A DNA stretch of 64,000 nt. It comes from Solibacillus sp. FSL H8-0523 (lineage in GTDB: Bacteria; Bacillota; Bacilli; Bacillales_A; Planococcaceae). Of this stretch, positions 8,852-18,838 are shown piece by piece. Under the pieces are notes generated by a model. The model was not told the DNA's origin. It ran no database searches and saw only the letters and a program-made list of their open reading frames with translations. The position numbers were made by a program, and so were the translations under genes. Where the stretch lies: positions 1,116,001-1,180,000 of the forward strand of contig NZ_CP150291.1 in NCBI RefSeq assembly GCF_038051985.1, read 5' to 3'. The first letter of the stretch is position 1; the number at the start of each line of letters is the position of its first letter.

Positions 8852-9969
8852 AATCGGTAAACGGTAACGAAATTATTCAACTGTTTGAATCATGGTCACC
8901 GAAAAAATATGCCTGTATGCCAAACGATCCGATTGGTTTAGCAATTGGCACACTCAATAAACCGATATCAAACGTATTGGTAACACTAGATGTTACCCAT
9001 GAAGTTGTAGATGAAGCAATCGCGCAAGGTTGCGAATTAATCATCGCACATCACCCTCCAATTTTCATGAAGCTCTCCAATTTACGCACAGATAATCCAC
9101 AAGGTGCGTTGTACGAAAAATGTCTAAAAAACGACATCGCGGTATATGCAGCACATACGAACTTAGACGTCGCACCAGGTGGAGTCAATGATTTACTAGC
9201 AGATGCACTTAAGCTTGAGAACCGTCAAATTCTTGATCATTCTTATGACGAGCACATGATGAAGCTTGCCGTATTCGTACCAACGACTGAAAGTGAAGCA
9301 ATGCGTGAGGTGTTAGCGAAAGCTGGGGCTGGGCGTATTGGGAACTATGAGGCATGTAGCTACACACTTGCTGGAGAAGGGCGCTTCCGTGCACTAGACG
9401 GCGCAAATCCAACAGTAGGTGAAGTGGGCGAACTTCATGTAGAACGAGAAGAAAAAGTAGAAGTCGTGTTCCCAAGCTCGATTAAAAATAAAGTGTTAAA
9501 GGCGATGCTAAACGCGCATTCGTATGAGGAGCCAGCGTATGATTTAATGGCGATGGAGATCAAGACCAATGAGCAAGGTTTAGGTCGTATTGGGAAATTA
9601 AAAGAGCCGATGACATTAAAAGAATTTGCGGAGTTTGTGAAAGTACAGCTAGACGTACCCGCATTACGCGTTGTAGGGCCACTTGATCGTTCTGTGCAAA
9701 AGGTAGCGGTTGTTGGTGGTGACGGTAACAAATACATCAAAACGGCGAAATTTGCGGGTGCTGATGTGTTTGTGACGGGTGATATCGGCTTCCATATGGC
9801 ACAAGATGCAGAAGTGAACGGTTTAAGTATTGTTGACCCAGGACATCATGTGGAAAAAGTGATGATTAAAGGGGTTGCAGATAAGATGACACAGCTATGT
9901 GCAGTGAAAAAATTACCTGTAACGTTTATTGAGTCAAACGTACACACGGAACCATTTAAGTTTATTTAA
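8848..9969 (+). CDS. yqfO: Nif3-like dinuclear metal-centre protein (YqfO)
   Basis: NIF3/DUF34 family, 373 residues: the long form with a PII-like insertion (about residues 130-235) between the two halves of the NIF3 domain. Metal ligands are visible in IIAHHPPIFM, AAHTNLDVAPGGVND and the C-terminal DPGHHVEKVMIKG. It is a widespread conserved protein; in the known family a GTP cyclohydrolase-like or metal-insertion role has been proposed but is unsettled. It is coupled to trmK. Confidence 0.93.
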   Translation: MKSVNGNEIIQLFESWSPKKYACMPNDPIGLAIGTLNKPISNVLVTLDVTHEVVDEAIAQGCELIIAHHPPIFMKLSNLRTDNPQGALYEKCLKNDIAVYAAHTNLDVAPGGVNDLLADALKLENRQILDHSYDEHMMKLAVFVPTTESEAMREVLAKAGAGRIGNYEACSYTLAGEGRFRALDGANPTVGEVGELHVEREEKVEVVFPSSIKNKVLKAMLNAHSYEEPAYDLMAMEIKTNEQGLGRIGKLKEPMTLKEFAEFVKVQLDVPALRVVGPLDRSVQKVAVVGGDGNKYIKTAKFAGADVFVTGDIGFHMAQDAEVNGLSIVDPGHHVEKVMIKGVADKMTQLCAVKKLPVTFIESNVHTEPFKFI

Positions 9970-9970
9970 C

Positions 9971-10006
9971 TTAATTCAGATGGAATTCAAATCCCATCTG
10001 AATTAA
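9971..10006. repeat. Perfect 13-bp hairpin after yqfO
   Basis: TTAATTCAGATGG (9971-9983) pairs exactly with CCATCTGAATTAA (9994-10006). No T run follows, so it is probably an mRNA 3' stabiliser just upstream of the true terminator. Confidence 0.6.
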
Positions 10007-10028
10007 ATGGCTGATGTCACAGATTTAA

Positions 10029-10072
10029 TAAAGTTGTTTACTAGCTGTGTTCTAGTAAACAACTTTTTTTTG
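10029..10072 (+). terminator. Terminator between yqfO and the convergent 10052 gene
   Basis: Strong stem AAGTTGTTTACTAG / CTAGTAAACAACTT followed by eight T. It overlaps the stop codon of the convergent minus-strand gene. Confidence 0.9.
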
Positions 10073-11869
10073 CTGTGTTAAATAAGAATAGGAAAGCGCT
10101 AAGCCGAGCAAATAAATAACGCATAAAAAATACAACGGCAATAGATGAATAAAGCTTGTATAGCCAATCACAAAATGTGTGCCAATACCCGCAACAAAGG
10201 CCGGGAGCGCACCTAGAAGTAGTGTATACCAGAGCCAACGTTCTCCGGCACGAAAGCCCCATAGCGACAGACATAAGACAAGAATACCCGTGCTAATAAG
10301 CGCACTCCCAAAGCCAGCACGGTCATGGGCAATGACTGGAATTAATTGATCACTTATCGTTTCTAACATCGCGCGGTCCATACATAAAAAGCTAATATCT
10401 GTCGTCACAAATACCTTGGTGATGCCAATAATGGAAATAACGACACCCCCAATGACCAATGAAAAACCAAGGATAACAAAAAACAGTTGTCCATAGAGTG
10501 CGCGCATCCAAGTGCGGTCGTTCGTTTCATGCCAAGACATGGGACTTGCCTTTAACGCTTTTCCCTCACGCCAACTTAACCAATAAATCGGCGCAAGTAA
10601 CAACCAAAATAAGCCGTGAAGCCAATCAAAATAACCGTAGCCAATAAATAAAAGTATGCCTAAAAATCCGCTAATGGCCGCACTATGAAAGGTAATCTTT
10701 GCCCAGTGTAAACCGCGCCGCAAACCAAAATAAGCGAGTGCCATATAAAGAAGACTTGCTGAAATCATTGTCCCCGCAAGCGACATGCGGTCATGAGCCA
10801 TAAAGGCTAAAATGTTTGGATTTACGACATTTAATTGGTCACGTGTAAGTCCGATGGAATTTACATCATACTGTAAAATAACAGTGTTTAATGCGAAAAA
10901 TAAGGCAAGTAAACCACCAATAAAAATCGAAAGCCCAAATAAAAAGGACCAATGCCACTGTTGAGGTGGGGGCTTAGGGAGTGCCTCATATAATAGACGT
11001 TCATGTATGCGTTTTGGTAATCCAGGCCCAGATTTTACATAGCCTTCTGTTAGTAGCATCAAATCAGCGCCAGCAGCTGTTAGTGTAAGCGCATCAGCAG
11101 GTGTCCTAATCCCGCCAGTTGTGATGATAGGTAGCTGTGGGGAATTCGTTTTAATACTAGACGCAGCCTGCTGTAAGGTGAGTAAACTATCTTTTTGTTC
11201 GACCATTCGATCTTCGACTATTGTATAGGATGGATTGAGCACAATGCCGTCAACTATAAATGGAATAGAATCGCTAGGTATAATTTGATCAGCGGTCATG
11301 ATTAGATAGCAAGGAATGCCAACTGCTTTATTGAGTAACTTTACTTGCTGAGGGTGTAAAAAGAGCCCATCAACAAATGGGATTAATTGTTCGAGACATG
11401 TATGTAAGTCATGGGTGTTTAAGCTGTCATCAAGTCGTGCAAATATAGGAACATCAAAGGGCGTTTTGATGAGTTGACGCAAGGCTCTTTTTAACGGCAC
11501 TTTTTCCGGTAATTGGGAAAACGCGATTTGATCTGCAAGCCACACAGGAGGTATTTGCGTTTTGGGTTCTTTTAAAACAATTGGCCCAATTTCTAAAAAA
11601 CCAAAGCCGAGCCCTTGAAAAGCAGGCATGCCCGTCAGTAGAGGGTCAATGGAGCCACTTAGCCCGATTGGTGATTTGAAATGAGTATCATGTATTGTTT
11701 TTTGTAATAAGAGACTTGTTTTGTTATGCCCTAAAAACTCAATGATGTGTTTTCCACCTGGAATTTTTGCGATCGTACACATGCTCGTGTGAATGAACTG
11801 ACGACTGTTTTTCGCTTCTACTTTTGATAAGATTGCTTGTTTTAACGGTTGATAGGACCAATCTGGCAT
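10052..11869 (-). CDS. DHODH-like TIM-barrel domain fused to a duplicated membrane domain
   Basis: A 605-residue two-part protein. Residues of about 35-295 resemble class 2 dihydroorotate dehydrogenase: SPIGLSGSIDP and GLGFGFLEIGPIV near the start, and PIITTGGIRTPADAL ... GPGLPKRI near the FMN phosphate site. The catalytic-base loop (NxSSPN in class 2 enzymes) is not visible, so orotate synthesis is doubtful. Residues of about 305-600 are strongly hydrophobic with about eight spans. They contain an internal duplication: AHDRMSLAGTMIS and AHDRAGFGSALIS each start a similar module followed by an FGLRRG/WGFRAG motif. The ATG at 11869 is chosen because GGTGGTGA lies five bases upstream. Function unknown. 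Confidence 0.8.
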   Translation of the reverse strand: MPDWSYQPLKQAILSKVEAKNSRQFIHTSMCTIAKIPGGKHIIEFLGHNKTSLLLQKTIHDTHFKSPIGLSGSIDPLLTGMPAFQGLGFGFLEIGPIVLKEPKTQIPPVWLADQIAFSQLPEKVPLKRALRQLIKTPFDVPIFARLDDSLNTHDLHTCLEQLIPFVDGLFLHPQQVKLLNKAVGIPCYLIMTADQIIPSDSIPFIVDGIVLNPSYTIVEDRMVEQKDSLLTLQQAASSIKTNSPQLPIITTGGIRTPADALTLTAAGADLMLLTEGYVKSGPGLPKRIHERLLYEALPKPPPQQWHWSFLFGLSIFIGGLLALFFALNTVILQYDVNSIGLTRDQLNVVNPNILAFMAHDRMSLAGTMISASLLYMALAYFGLRRGLHWAKITFHSAAISGFLGILLFIGYGYFDWLHGLFWLLLAPIYWLSWREGKALKASPMSWHETNDRTWMRALYGQLFFVILGFSLVIGGVVISIIGITKVFVTTDISFLCMDRAMLETISDQLIPVIAHDRAGFGSALISTGILVLCLSLWGFRAGERWLWYTLLLGALPAFVAGIGTHFVIGYTSFIHLLPLYFLCVIYLLGLALSYSYLTQQKKVVY

Positions 11870-11925
11870 GCAATTCACCACCGAATGTTAGAGTAGCTTT
11901 AGTTTACCATAGTGCGTAGTAATAG

Positions 11926-11959
11926 GAAAAAGCGCTGCAACGTAATGCAGCGCTTTTTC
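11926..11959. terminator. Bidirectional-looking terminator beside ispH
   Basis: Perfect stem GAAAAAGCGCTGCA / TGCAGCGCTTTTTC. On the minus strand it directly follows the ispH stop and acts as its terminator. Confidence 0.9.
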
Positions 11960-12928
11960 TTAGTATGGCATAATTTTATCTACTGGTTTTGGTGTTTTAA
12001 TTTTCGGCAAGATTTTATCTAATGTTACTGAGCGAACAATCTCGTGTGTAGCAGGGTCGTTTTTGTCGAATTTTTCGATGAAATTGATCACTTCTCGAAC
12101 AATTGGTGTTGGTGTAGACGCACCAGCTGTAATTGCTACAGTTTCAACATTATCAAACCAATCTAATTTAAGTTCCGAAATATCGGAAATGCGGTAAGAT
12201 GGTGTACCAGCAATTTCAACGGATACTTGTGTTAAGCGATTCGAGTTATTTGATTTTGGATCGCCTACTACGATTAATAGATCCGCTTGTCCGGCCTGTT
12301 CAGCAACTGCTTCTTGACGTACTTGTGTAGCTAGGCAAATTTCCTTGTGTACTTCGATATGTGGGAATTTTTCCTTTAAGCTCTCCATTAAAAATGCTAC
12401 ATCCCATTGACTCATTGTCGTTTGGTTCGTTACTAAGATTTTATCTGTTTTAAATGATAGATTGTCAATGTCATGTGTTGATTGGACAAGGTGAACATGT
12501 TCAGGGGCAACACCAATTGCGCCTTCTGGTTCTGGGTGGCCTTTTTTGCCGATATAGACGATTTCGTAACCTTCAGCCGTTTTTTCACGAATTAAATCAT
12601 GCGTTACCGTTACATCAGGACATGTAGCATCAATGGAAACGAGACCTTTACGCTTCGCAATCTCACGGATTTTAGGAGAAACACCATGTGCTGTAAAGAT
12701 TACCGTTCCTTCGTTCACTTGTTCAATAATTTCTTCACGGTTCTCACCATCTAACGTAATAATGCCGTCTTGTTCAAATGCGTCCGTTACATGTTTATTG
12801 TGCACAATCATACCTAGGATATAGATTGGTCTTGGTAATGTTGTATCAAGTGCTGCATTGCGTGCGATGACCATTGCATCGACAACACCGTAGCAATAGC
12901 CACGTGGGGTAATTTTAATGACTTTCAT
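11960..12928 (-). CDS. ispH: 4-hydroxy-3-methylbut-2-enyl diphosphate reductase
   Basis: Last enzyme of the MEP isoprenoid pathway, an iron-sulfur protein that makes IPP and DMAPP. It is 322 residues; the three cluster cysteines are seen in [24 protein letters not shown] and [13 protein letters not shown]. Other signatures are MIVHNKHV and TAHGVSP. GGGAGT precedes the ATG. It is transcribed alone, opposite to its neighbours. Confidence 0.97.
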   Translation of the reverse strand: MKVIKITPRGYCYGVVDAMVIARNAALDTTLPRPIYILGMIVHNKHVTDAFEQDGIITLDGENREEIIEQVNEGTVIFTAHGVSPKIREIAKRKGLVSIDATCPDVTVTHDLIREKTAEGYEIVYIGKKGHPEPEGAIGVAPEHVHLVQSTHDIDNLSFKTDKILVTNQTTMSQWDVAFLMESLKEKFPHIEVHKEICLATQVRQEAVAEQAGQADLLIVVGDPKSNNSNRLTQVSVEIAGTPSYRISDISELKLDWFDNVETVAITAGASTPTPIVREVINFIEKFDKNDPATHEIVRSVTLDKILPKIKTPKPVDKIMPY

Positions 12929-13156
12929 TATGTGAAACTCCCTTCAAAACTCTGTAATCTATATTATATAGGACGTTATATGATTATTCAAAGTTCGATT
13001 CCCGCAATTGAAAATGAATTGTTTTGGAAATCTGTTTAAAGGAACGATTTATAGCCTTAAGTTGGTCAAAAAATTATGTTTTTTTAACGTGTTTATAAGA
13101 AATGTAGGGTGGAATTTTTGTATAATGATGGCAGTAAGGAAGAAGGGGGAAAGAGC

Positions 13157-13429
13157 GTGGCATTTTCATTTTTTAAACGGAAAAAGGATTTGAAAAATCA
13201 GGTGGAATTTTGCATAACCAACCTTTCACTAGGCGCGGCTGATGTTTATGACGTATTAATCGAACGTGATGATGTAGAAATTTCGGAATCTGGATGTACG
13301 TCAAACTGTGAAATTTGTGAATGTCAGCTGTTTGCGATTGTGAATGGGGAAATTATTCAGCACGATACAGCACATCAGCTATTAGAGGCAGTTGAAAAAG
13401 AGCTAGAAGAAAATTCGGTAGTTGTATAG
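13157..13429 (+). CDS. DUF1450 family protein (YuzB-like)
   Basis: A 90-residue protein whose core (VEFCITNLSLGAADVYDVL, then SGCTSNCEICECQLFAIVNG, then a LLEAVEKELEEN helix) matches the DUF1450/YuzB family of thioredoxin-like-fold small proteins. It has four cysteines in CTSNCEICEC. The start is GTG at 13157, eight bases after GGGGGAA; longer readings have no ribosome site. Function is unknown in the family; the cysteines suggest a metal or redox role (inference). Confidence 0.8.
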   Translation: MAFSFFKRKKDLKNQVEFCITNLSLGAADVYDVLIERDDVEISESGCTSNCEICECQLFAIVNGEIIQHDTAHQLLEAVEKELEENSVVV

Positions 13430-13573
13430 GCAGGGGATACTTCAAATAAATTTTTCTTTCAGTTGTACCTATCTGCCAATTATTGCTCGATTTTTGTTTC
13501 AAATTTATAAGTTGAGAGAGGTTATTGTCCAATTCACAAAAATTTAGGTATCATAACGGTGTGAGGTGGAACA

Positions 13574-14308
13574 ATGATTTTTGTATTTGATTTAGATGGA
13601 ACGATTTGTTTTCAAGGTGCTCCGTTAGATAAGCATATTGTCAACGCATTACATAAGGTGCAGGCGCAAGGCCATGAAATTATTTTCGCATCGGCGCGTC
13701 CGATTCGCGATATGCTACCGGTGTTACCAGAGTCACTGCAAGATTGCCGAATGATTGGCAGTAACGGTGCGTTTACCTATGTAGATGGACTCGTCGAAGT
13801 AGAATTTTTACATGCGAGTATTCAATCGCAAATCACTAAGTTGGTAGAAGAGCATCAGCTTGCCTATTTAGCGGACAGCGATTGGGATTATGCCTATACA
13901 GGAAGTGTCGAGCATCCGATGTATAAGGGTATTGATAGTGAGAAGAAAGCCAAAAAGCGTAGAATTCATGAGCTGACAGGCTTTTCGAAGGTACTGCTAT
14001 TTGACCCGCCAAAAAATGTCATAGAGCATGTGAAAACATGGCCAGTGACTACGTTTGAATATGCAGAGGAAAAAATTCTCGATATTTGTTCGCCAAATTT
14101 AAATAAAATTAAAGGACTTGAGCGATTAGGTGTAAAACAATACATTGCATTTGGAAATGATGTTAACGACCGTTTGATGTTTGAGCAAGCAACGCATAGT
14201 GTATGTGTTGGTATGCATAGTGTTGGCGAAGTCGCAACAGAGCGTGTCGCACAACAAGATGTACATTTAAAAATTATGGAGCTAGGTCAAGTTTGGCAAA
14301 ATCAATAA
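13574..14308 (+). CDS. HAD-superfamily sugar-phosphatase-like hydrolase (Cof type)
   Basis: A 244-residue protein with the HAD motif I FDLDGTICFQG at the N-terminus and motif II/cap elements (FASARPIRDML). Motif III/IV are in KIKGLERLGVKQYIAFGNDV and NDRLMFEQA. It is a Cof/IIB-type phosphatase, which usually acts on sugar or nucleotide phosphates or pyridoxal phosphate; the specific substrate cannot be told. GTGAGGTGG precedes the ATG. A strong terminator follows that also serves the convergent yqfQ gene. Confidence 0.88.
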   Translation: MIFVFDLDGTICFQGAPLDKHIVNALHKVQAQGHEIIFASARPIRDMLPVLPESLQDCRMIGSNGAFTYVDGLVEVEFLHASIQSQITKLVEEHQLAYLADSDWDYAYTGSVEHPMYKGIDSEKKAKKRRIHELTGFSKVLLFDPPKNVIEHVKTWPVTTFEYAEEKILDICSPNLNKIKGLERLGVKQYIAFGNDVNDRLMFEQATHSVCVGMHSVGEVATERVAQQDVHLKIMELGQVWQNQ

Positions 14309-14352
14309 AAAAGTAGCTACACCAACGAACGAATTGGTGTAGCTGCTTTTTT
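14309..14352. terminator. Convergent terminator between HAD gene and yqfQ
   Basis: Stem AGTAGCTACACCAA / TTGGTGTAGCTGCT flanked by A and T runs, so it can work in both directions. Confidence 0.9.
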
Positions 14353-14356
14353 GTTC

Positions 14357-14860
14357 TTATTCAAATGGTGGTTGGAAAATCATCGGTACGGATGGTTTTG
14401 GTGTAATCGGTACGGACTGTGGCCTTTCCTGCCTAGCTCTCCGCGGCTGTCTTGGTGGTCTTTCTACGGGTGCAACGATTGTGGAAGACTCGAGCGGGTC
14501 AGGTGAGGGTGAGCCCTTAAAACCTCGGTACAGCCTCCATAAAGCAGGGAGATTTTTAAACATAGGCGTTGCTTGCTGAATATAGGGCGTAAATTTTTGC
14601 GCATTTTCAAAAAGAGAGTTGGCACCAGCTAAGAATCCTTCTAAGCGAGGTGCTCCGGCTGCGGCAGTTGCAGCAGCTACACCTGCACCTGCACCTGGAA
14701 ACTGTGGTGGGATTGGAGGCATGTTATTCATGGGCATGTTGTTCATGGGCATCTGATTCATAGGCATTCGCATCATATAAGGAGCATACATCGGAAAACG
14801 TGGAGCAATAGGCATTTGTGGCATCATTCCCTGAGGGGGCATGAAAAATGGTTGTCGCAT
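14357..14860 (-). CDS. yqfQ: YqfQ/VrrA family proline- and methionine-rich protein
   Basis: A 167-residue low-complexity protein. The N-terminal third is rich in Pro and Met with tandem near-repeats (MPMNQMPMNNMPMNNMPP), then a Gly/Ala stretch (GAGAGVAAATAAAGAPRLEG). A more ordered middle (LAGANSLFENAQKFTPYIQQ) and a basic, Pro-rich tail follow. This layout matches the YqfQ family (VrrA in B. anthracis, noted for variable repeats) and it sits beside cshB as in B. subtilis. The start at 14860 follows AAAGGAG by seven bases. The 12-base ATGCC-type repeats could vary in copy number between strains. Confidence 0.85.
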   Translation of the reverse strand: MRQPFFMPPQGMMPQMPIAPRFPMYAPYMMRMPMNQMPMNNMPMNNMPPIPPQFPGAGAGVAAATAAAGAPRLEGFLAGANSLFENAQKFTPYIQQATPMFKNLPALWRLYRGFKGSPSPDPLESSTIVAPVERPPRQPRRARQERPQSVPITPKPSVPMIFQPPFE

Positions 14861-15019
14861 ATCAAGCTCCTTTCTCAAATTTTCATGAAATGTTACATTT
14901 CTTTCGTCATTTGGTCTCAAGTGTTTGACGTTAGTTCTATTTATCGTATATGATATGCAGATGGTCACTAAAATGTACGGAACATGGTACAATAGGACAG
15001 ATGTAAGGAGGTACGAAAA

Positions 15020-16330
15020 ATGTCAAAATATACTGATTATCAATTCAAGCCATTTTTGCAGGACGCCATTGCAAAACTTGGATTTACAGAACCGACACCG
15101 ATTCAAAAAGAAATGATTCCACTCGTATTAAAAGGTAAGAGTGCAATCGGACAAGCGCATACAGGTACAGGGAAAACGCATAGTTTCTTATTACCAATCG
15201 TACAGCGTATTGTAGAGGACAAACAACAAGTACAAGCGGTGATCACTTCACCAACACGTGAATTAGCGCAACAAATTTTTGATGCGTTAAACCAATTAGT
15301 AGAAGGTACAGAAATTTCTACGAAGTTATTTATTGGTGGTACGGACAAACAACGTTCAATCGACCGTTTAAAAACACAACCACAAATCGTGGTAGGTACG
15401 CCAGGGCGTATTAAGGACTTAGTGAAAGCAAATGCACTTTTAGTTCATACAGCACCAATTTTAGTGGTCGATGAGGCAGATTTAGCATTCGACATGGGCT
15501 TCATTGAAGAAATTGATGGCTTTGCATCTCACATGCCTGAAAATCTAGAAATGTATGTATTCTCAGCGACAATTCCTGAAAAATTAAAACCGTTCTTAAA
15601 AAAATATATGGATTCACCGGTTCATATTCATATGAACGACAAGCGTCCAGTAGCAGAAGGTATTGAGTTTGTATTAGTACCGGTGCGTTCAAAATCACGT
15701 AACGCACGTTTACTTGAGGTAGTGAAAGGAATTAACCCATTCTTAGCGGTTATTTTCTGTAACACACGTAAAACAGCGGAACACGTAGCAAACTATTTAG
15801 CGGAGCAAGGCATTCGTGCAGCTCAAATTCACGGGGATTTACCACCACGTGAGCGTAAAAAAATGATGAAACAAGTACGCGATTTAGAATTCCAATACAT
15901 CGTAGCAACAGATTTAGCTGCGCGTGGTATTGATATTCAAGGGATTTCACACGTAATTAACTACGAAATTCCTGAAGATTTAGAGTTCTTCATCCACCGT
16001 GTAGGTCGTACTGCACGTGCTGGTACAAAAGGTACTGCCATCACATTATTCAACCCTGAAGATGAAGATGCATTAGTACGCGTTGAAAAAATGGGGATCC
16101 CATTCGTTCAAAAGGACATCAAAAACGGCGAATGGTCTGAATTAAAAGACCGTCACCAACGTGCGGCTCGTAAAACAGAGCGTAAAGAAGATGAAATTGA
16201 TAAAAAAGCAAAAGCCCTAGTACGTAAGCCGAAGAAAGTAAAACCAGGCTACAAACGTAATATGAAATGGGAAATGGATAAAGTTAAAAAACGCGAGCGT
16301 CGTATTAAAGCGCGTCGTAATAACAAGTAA
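15020..16330 (+). CDS. cshB: DEAD-box RNA helicase CshB
   Basis: ATP-dependent RNA helicase of the cold-shock/RNA-decay class. All motifs are present: Q motif ([11 protein letters not shown]), motif I AHTGTGKT, Ia SPTRELAQQ, Ib [50 protein letters not shown] and [12 protein letters not shown]. The C-terminal tail is strongly basic ([10 protein letters not shown] at the end). The 436-residue length and the position between yqfQ and nfo identify CshB (YqfR). AAGGAGGT precedes the ATG. Confidence 0.95.
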   Translation: MSKYTDYQFKPFLQDAIAKLGFTEPTPIQKEMIPLVLKGKSAIGQAHTGTGKTHSFLLPIVQRIVEDKQQVQAVITSPTRELAQQIFDALNQLVEGTEISTKLFIGGTDKQRSIDRLKTQPQIVVGTPGRIKDLVKANALLVHTAPILVVDEADLAFDMGFIEEIDGFASHMPENLEMYVFSATIPEKLKPFLKKYMDSPVHIHMNDKRPVAEGIEFVLVPVRSKSRNARLLEVVKGINPFLAVIFCNTRKTAEHVANYLAEQGIRAAQIHGDLPPRERKKMMKQVRDLEFQYIVATDLAARGIDIQGISHVINYEIPEDLEFFIHRVGRTARAGTKGTAITLFNPEDEDALVRVEKMGIPFVQKDIKNGEWSELKDRHQRAARKTERKEDEIDKKAKALVRKPKKVKPGYKRNMKWEMDKVKKRERRIKARRNNK

Positions 16331-16397
16331 TCAAACGGGGCTGCCTAGAATTTATTTCTTAGCAGTCCATTTGTATATTAGCGGAGGGAAAAAAGGA

Positions 16398-17285
16398 ATG
16401 TTATTAGGATCTCATGTATCAATGAGTGGCAAAAAGATGCTGCTAGGCTCAAGTGAAGAAGCGCTAAGTTATGGAGCCAATACGTTTATGATTTACACGG
16501 GCGCACCGCAAAATACGCGTCGTAAACCAATCGAAGAATTAAACATTATGAAGGGCTTACTGCACATGCAAGAAAACGGTATGCAAAATATCGTTGTCCA
16601 TGCACCGTACATTATTAACCTAGGCAACACGACAAAGCCTGAAACGTTTGAGCTTGGTGTGAACTTCTTACAAGAAGAAATTAAGCGTACAGCAGCTCTA
16701 GAAGCGACGCAAATCGTTTTACATCCAGGTGCGCATGTTGGTGCTGGGGTCGATGCAGGCATTGCGAGAATTGTAGAAGGATTAAATGAAGTATTAACAC
16801 AAGATTACCCAGTACAAATCGCACTAGAAACAATGGCTGGCAAAGGGACTGAAATCGGTCGTAACTTTGAAGAGTTAGCACGTATTATTGATGGTGTTAC
16901 CAATAATGATCGTTTATCTATTTGTATGGATACATGTCACATTCACGACGCTGGCTATGGCATCGTCAACGATTTTGATGGTGTGTTAAATGAATTTGAT
17001 AAGACAATTGGTATAGATCGTTTAAAGGTGTTACACATTAACGATTCGAAAAACGTACGTGGTGCGGCAAAAGACCGTCATGAAAACATTGGTTTTGGTG
17101 AAATCGGCTTTGACGCACTGAAATACATCGTGCACCATCCACAATTAATGCACTTACCGAAAATTTTAGAAACACCATTTGTCGGTAGTGATGCAAAAAA
17201 CAAGCAAGCACCGTACAAGCATGAAATTGCGATGCTACGTGATGGCCAGTTCCGTCCCGAGCTGATCGATCAACTGCGCGGTTAA
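16398..17285 (+). CDS. nfo: Endonuclease IV (AP endonuclease)
   Basis: Zinc-dependent apurinic/apyrimidinic endonuclease in base excision repair, also used for spore DNA repair in B. subtilis (YqfS). Signatures: [14 protein letters not shown] start, [54 protein letters not shown] and [11 protein letters not shown]. Length 295. The start at 16398 is set by GGAGGG; the in-frame upstream ATG at 16371 precedes that site. Confidence 0.96.
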   Translation: MLLGSHVSMSGKKMLLGSSEEALSYGANTFMIYTGAPQNTRRKPIEELNIMKGLLHMQENGMQNIVVHAPYIINLGNTTKPETFELGVNFLQEEIKRTAALEATQIVLHPGAHVGAGVDAGIARIVEGLNEVLTQDYPVQIALETMAGKGTEIGRNFEELARIIDGVTNNDRLSICMDTCHIHDAGYGIVNDFDGVLNEFDKTIGIDRLKVLHINDSKNVRGAAKDRHENIGFGEIGFDALKYIVHHPQLMHLPKILETPFVGSDAKNKQAPYKHEIAMLRDGQFRPELIDQLRG

Positions 17286-17296
17286 ATTTAAATGAA

Positions 17297-17336
17297 GCAT
17301 ACCTGGCATGAATCTGATGCTAGGTATGCCTTTTTT
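17297..17336 (+). terminator. Terminator after nfo
   Basis: Stem GCATACCTGGCAT / ATGCTAGGTATGC followed by T residues. Confidence 0.9.
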
Positions 17337-17406
17337 GCGTTATTGATGGCTTTTTTTGTTATAATTATTTAACAGTATATTGAGAATTTTGAATTGGAGG
17401 AAAAAT

Positions 17407-18825
17407 ATGAAAAAAATTATTCAAATCATGCTGCTATTTCTGTTGTTTTTTGCGTTACCTTTACAAAGTTTCGCATCGATTGATGGTGCAGTTATTTCTA
17501 ATTTAGGCACCAGTAATGTTGCGCTGACGATTCGCGATGCGGATACAGGGAAAATGGTTTATTCACATAATGGGGACAAGTTAATGCGCCCGGCCTCAAA
17601 TATGAAGCTGATCTCAGGTGCAGCAGCATTAGGGATTTTAGGGGAAGACTACCGCTTTACAACGGAACTTTATATGGATGGTACCGTACAAAATCATGTA
17701 CTCAACGGCAATGTTTACATAAAGGGTAGTGGAGATCCAACATTGACAAAAGAAAATTTTCAAGCGTTTGCGAATGTATTAAAGCAAAACGGTATAAAAA
17801 CAATTAACGGGAATTTAATTGGGGATGATACCGCGTTTTCGGGGAGCACGCTACCAGTCGGTGTCGATAAAGCAGATGAATCGTATTATTTTGGTGCGCG
17901 CACGTCGGCGATCACGATGTCTCAAAATGCGGACTTTGATGCGAGTACGGTCATTATTGAAGCGAAGCCAGGAAAGGTTGGCGCGAAACCAACGTACTCA
18001 ATCGAGCCAAATTTAAGCGGCTTAGTTATTTCAAATCAAGCAAAAACAGTGAATAAGGGTCAAAAAAATACACTAACCATTAAGCGTGTGTATAATTCTA
18101 ATAAAGTAATTATCTCAGGGAGCTTACCACAGGGCAGTAGCGCAAAAGAATGGGTAACTCTACAAAACCCATCAAAAAATACAATGCAAGCTATTAAAAC
18201 AACGTTAGAGAATGCAGGAATCAAGTTTGTGAATAATTCTAAAATAGTATTAGCGCCTGTTTCAAACGAAGCCAAATTATTGCACACAAATAAATCCCGT
18301 CCATTAGCAGCAATTTTCCCAGCGTTCATGAAGCTAAGTAATAACAGTATTGCAGATATTTTAGTAAAGGCGGTTGGGCAACAAGAGCTTGGTGAAGGGA
18401 GTACAGTAGCAGGAATTAAGGTACTGAAATCGTATAGTCAGTCGCTAAATGTGCCCGTGGATAAATGGCGTTTTGCAGATGGCTCGGGTCTATCTGATGC
18501 AAACCGTGTCACGACAAATGGGTTAGCGCAATTATTATTCAACGTGCAACAACAGCCATACTTCAACACGTACTTCATTTCTTTACCAATAGCAGGAAAC
18601 AGTGAGCGTATGGTTGGTGGTACATTACGGAAGCGTTTAACGGAAGCAAATTTACAAAATCGTATTTATGCAAAAACAGGGTATATCCCGAATGTCTATA
18701 CATTGTCAGGCTATGTAAAGGGCAATAGTGGCAAGCAATATATTTTCTCGATATTGTTAGAAAATAAAGCGAATGGTAATACACATATTGATCGCGCGAT
18801 GGCATCAATTGTGAAAAGCTTATAA
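17407..18825 (+). CDS. PBP4-type D-alanyl-D-alanine carboxypeptidase/endopeptidase (peptidase S13)
   Basis: Secreted penicillin-binding protein that trims or cleaves peptidoglycan cross-links. It has a signal peptide (hydrophobic segment ending QSFASID), then the S13 active-site motifs: SNMK (serine and lysine), SNN, and KTG near the C-terminus. The length of 472 residues fits the DacB/DacC (PBP4a) class with insert domains between SxxK and SxN. The start at 17407 follows TTGGAGG. The stop is 13 bases before the pcp start, so the two may be co-transcribed. Confidence 0.92.
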   Translation: MKKIIQIMLLFLLFFALPLQSFASIDGAVISNLGTSNVALTIRDADTGKMVYSHNGDKLMRPASNMKLISGAAALGILGEDYRFTTELYMDGTVQNHVLNGNVYIKGSGDPTLTKENFQAFANVLKQNGIKTINGNLIGDDTAFSGSTLPVGVDKADESYYFGARTSAITMSQNADFDASTVIIEAKPGKVGAKPTYSIEPNLSGLVISNQAKTVNKGQKNTLTIKRVYNSNKVIISGSLPQGSSAKEWVTLQNPSKNTMQAIKTTLENAGIKFVNNSKIVLAPVSNEAKLLHTNKSRPLAAIFPAFMKLSNNSIADILVKAVGQQELGEGSTVAGIKVLKSYSQSLNVPVDKWRFADGSGLSDANRVTTNGLAQLLFNVQQQPYFNTYFISLPIAGNSERMVGGTLRKRLTEANLQNRIYAKTGYIPNVYTLSGYVKGNSGKQYIFSILLENKANGNTHIDRAMASIVKSL

Positions 18826-18838
18826 GGGGATGACATCG

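Noticed and set aside
10052-11869. Calling the fusion protein a working dihydroorotate dehydrogenase (pyrD)
   Set aside because: The barrel is recognisable, but the class 2 catalytic loop is not seen and the gene is far from pyr genes.
13008-13193. 61-residue plus-strand frame before the DUF1450 gene
   Set aside because: No ribosome site, and it overlaps the real start at 13157 in another frame.
14600-14800. CRISPR-like or tandem DNA repeat within yqfQ
   Set aside because: The short repeats are in frame and code for Met/Pro/Asn-rich sequence, typical of the YqfQ/VrrA family; no spacers.
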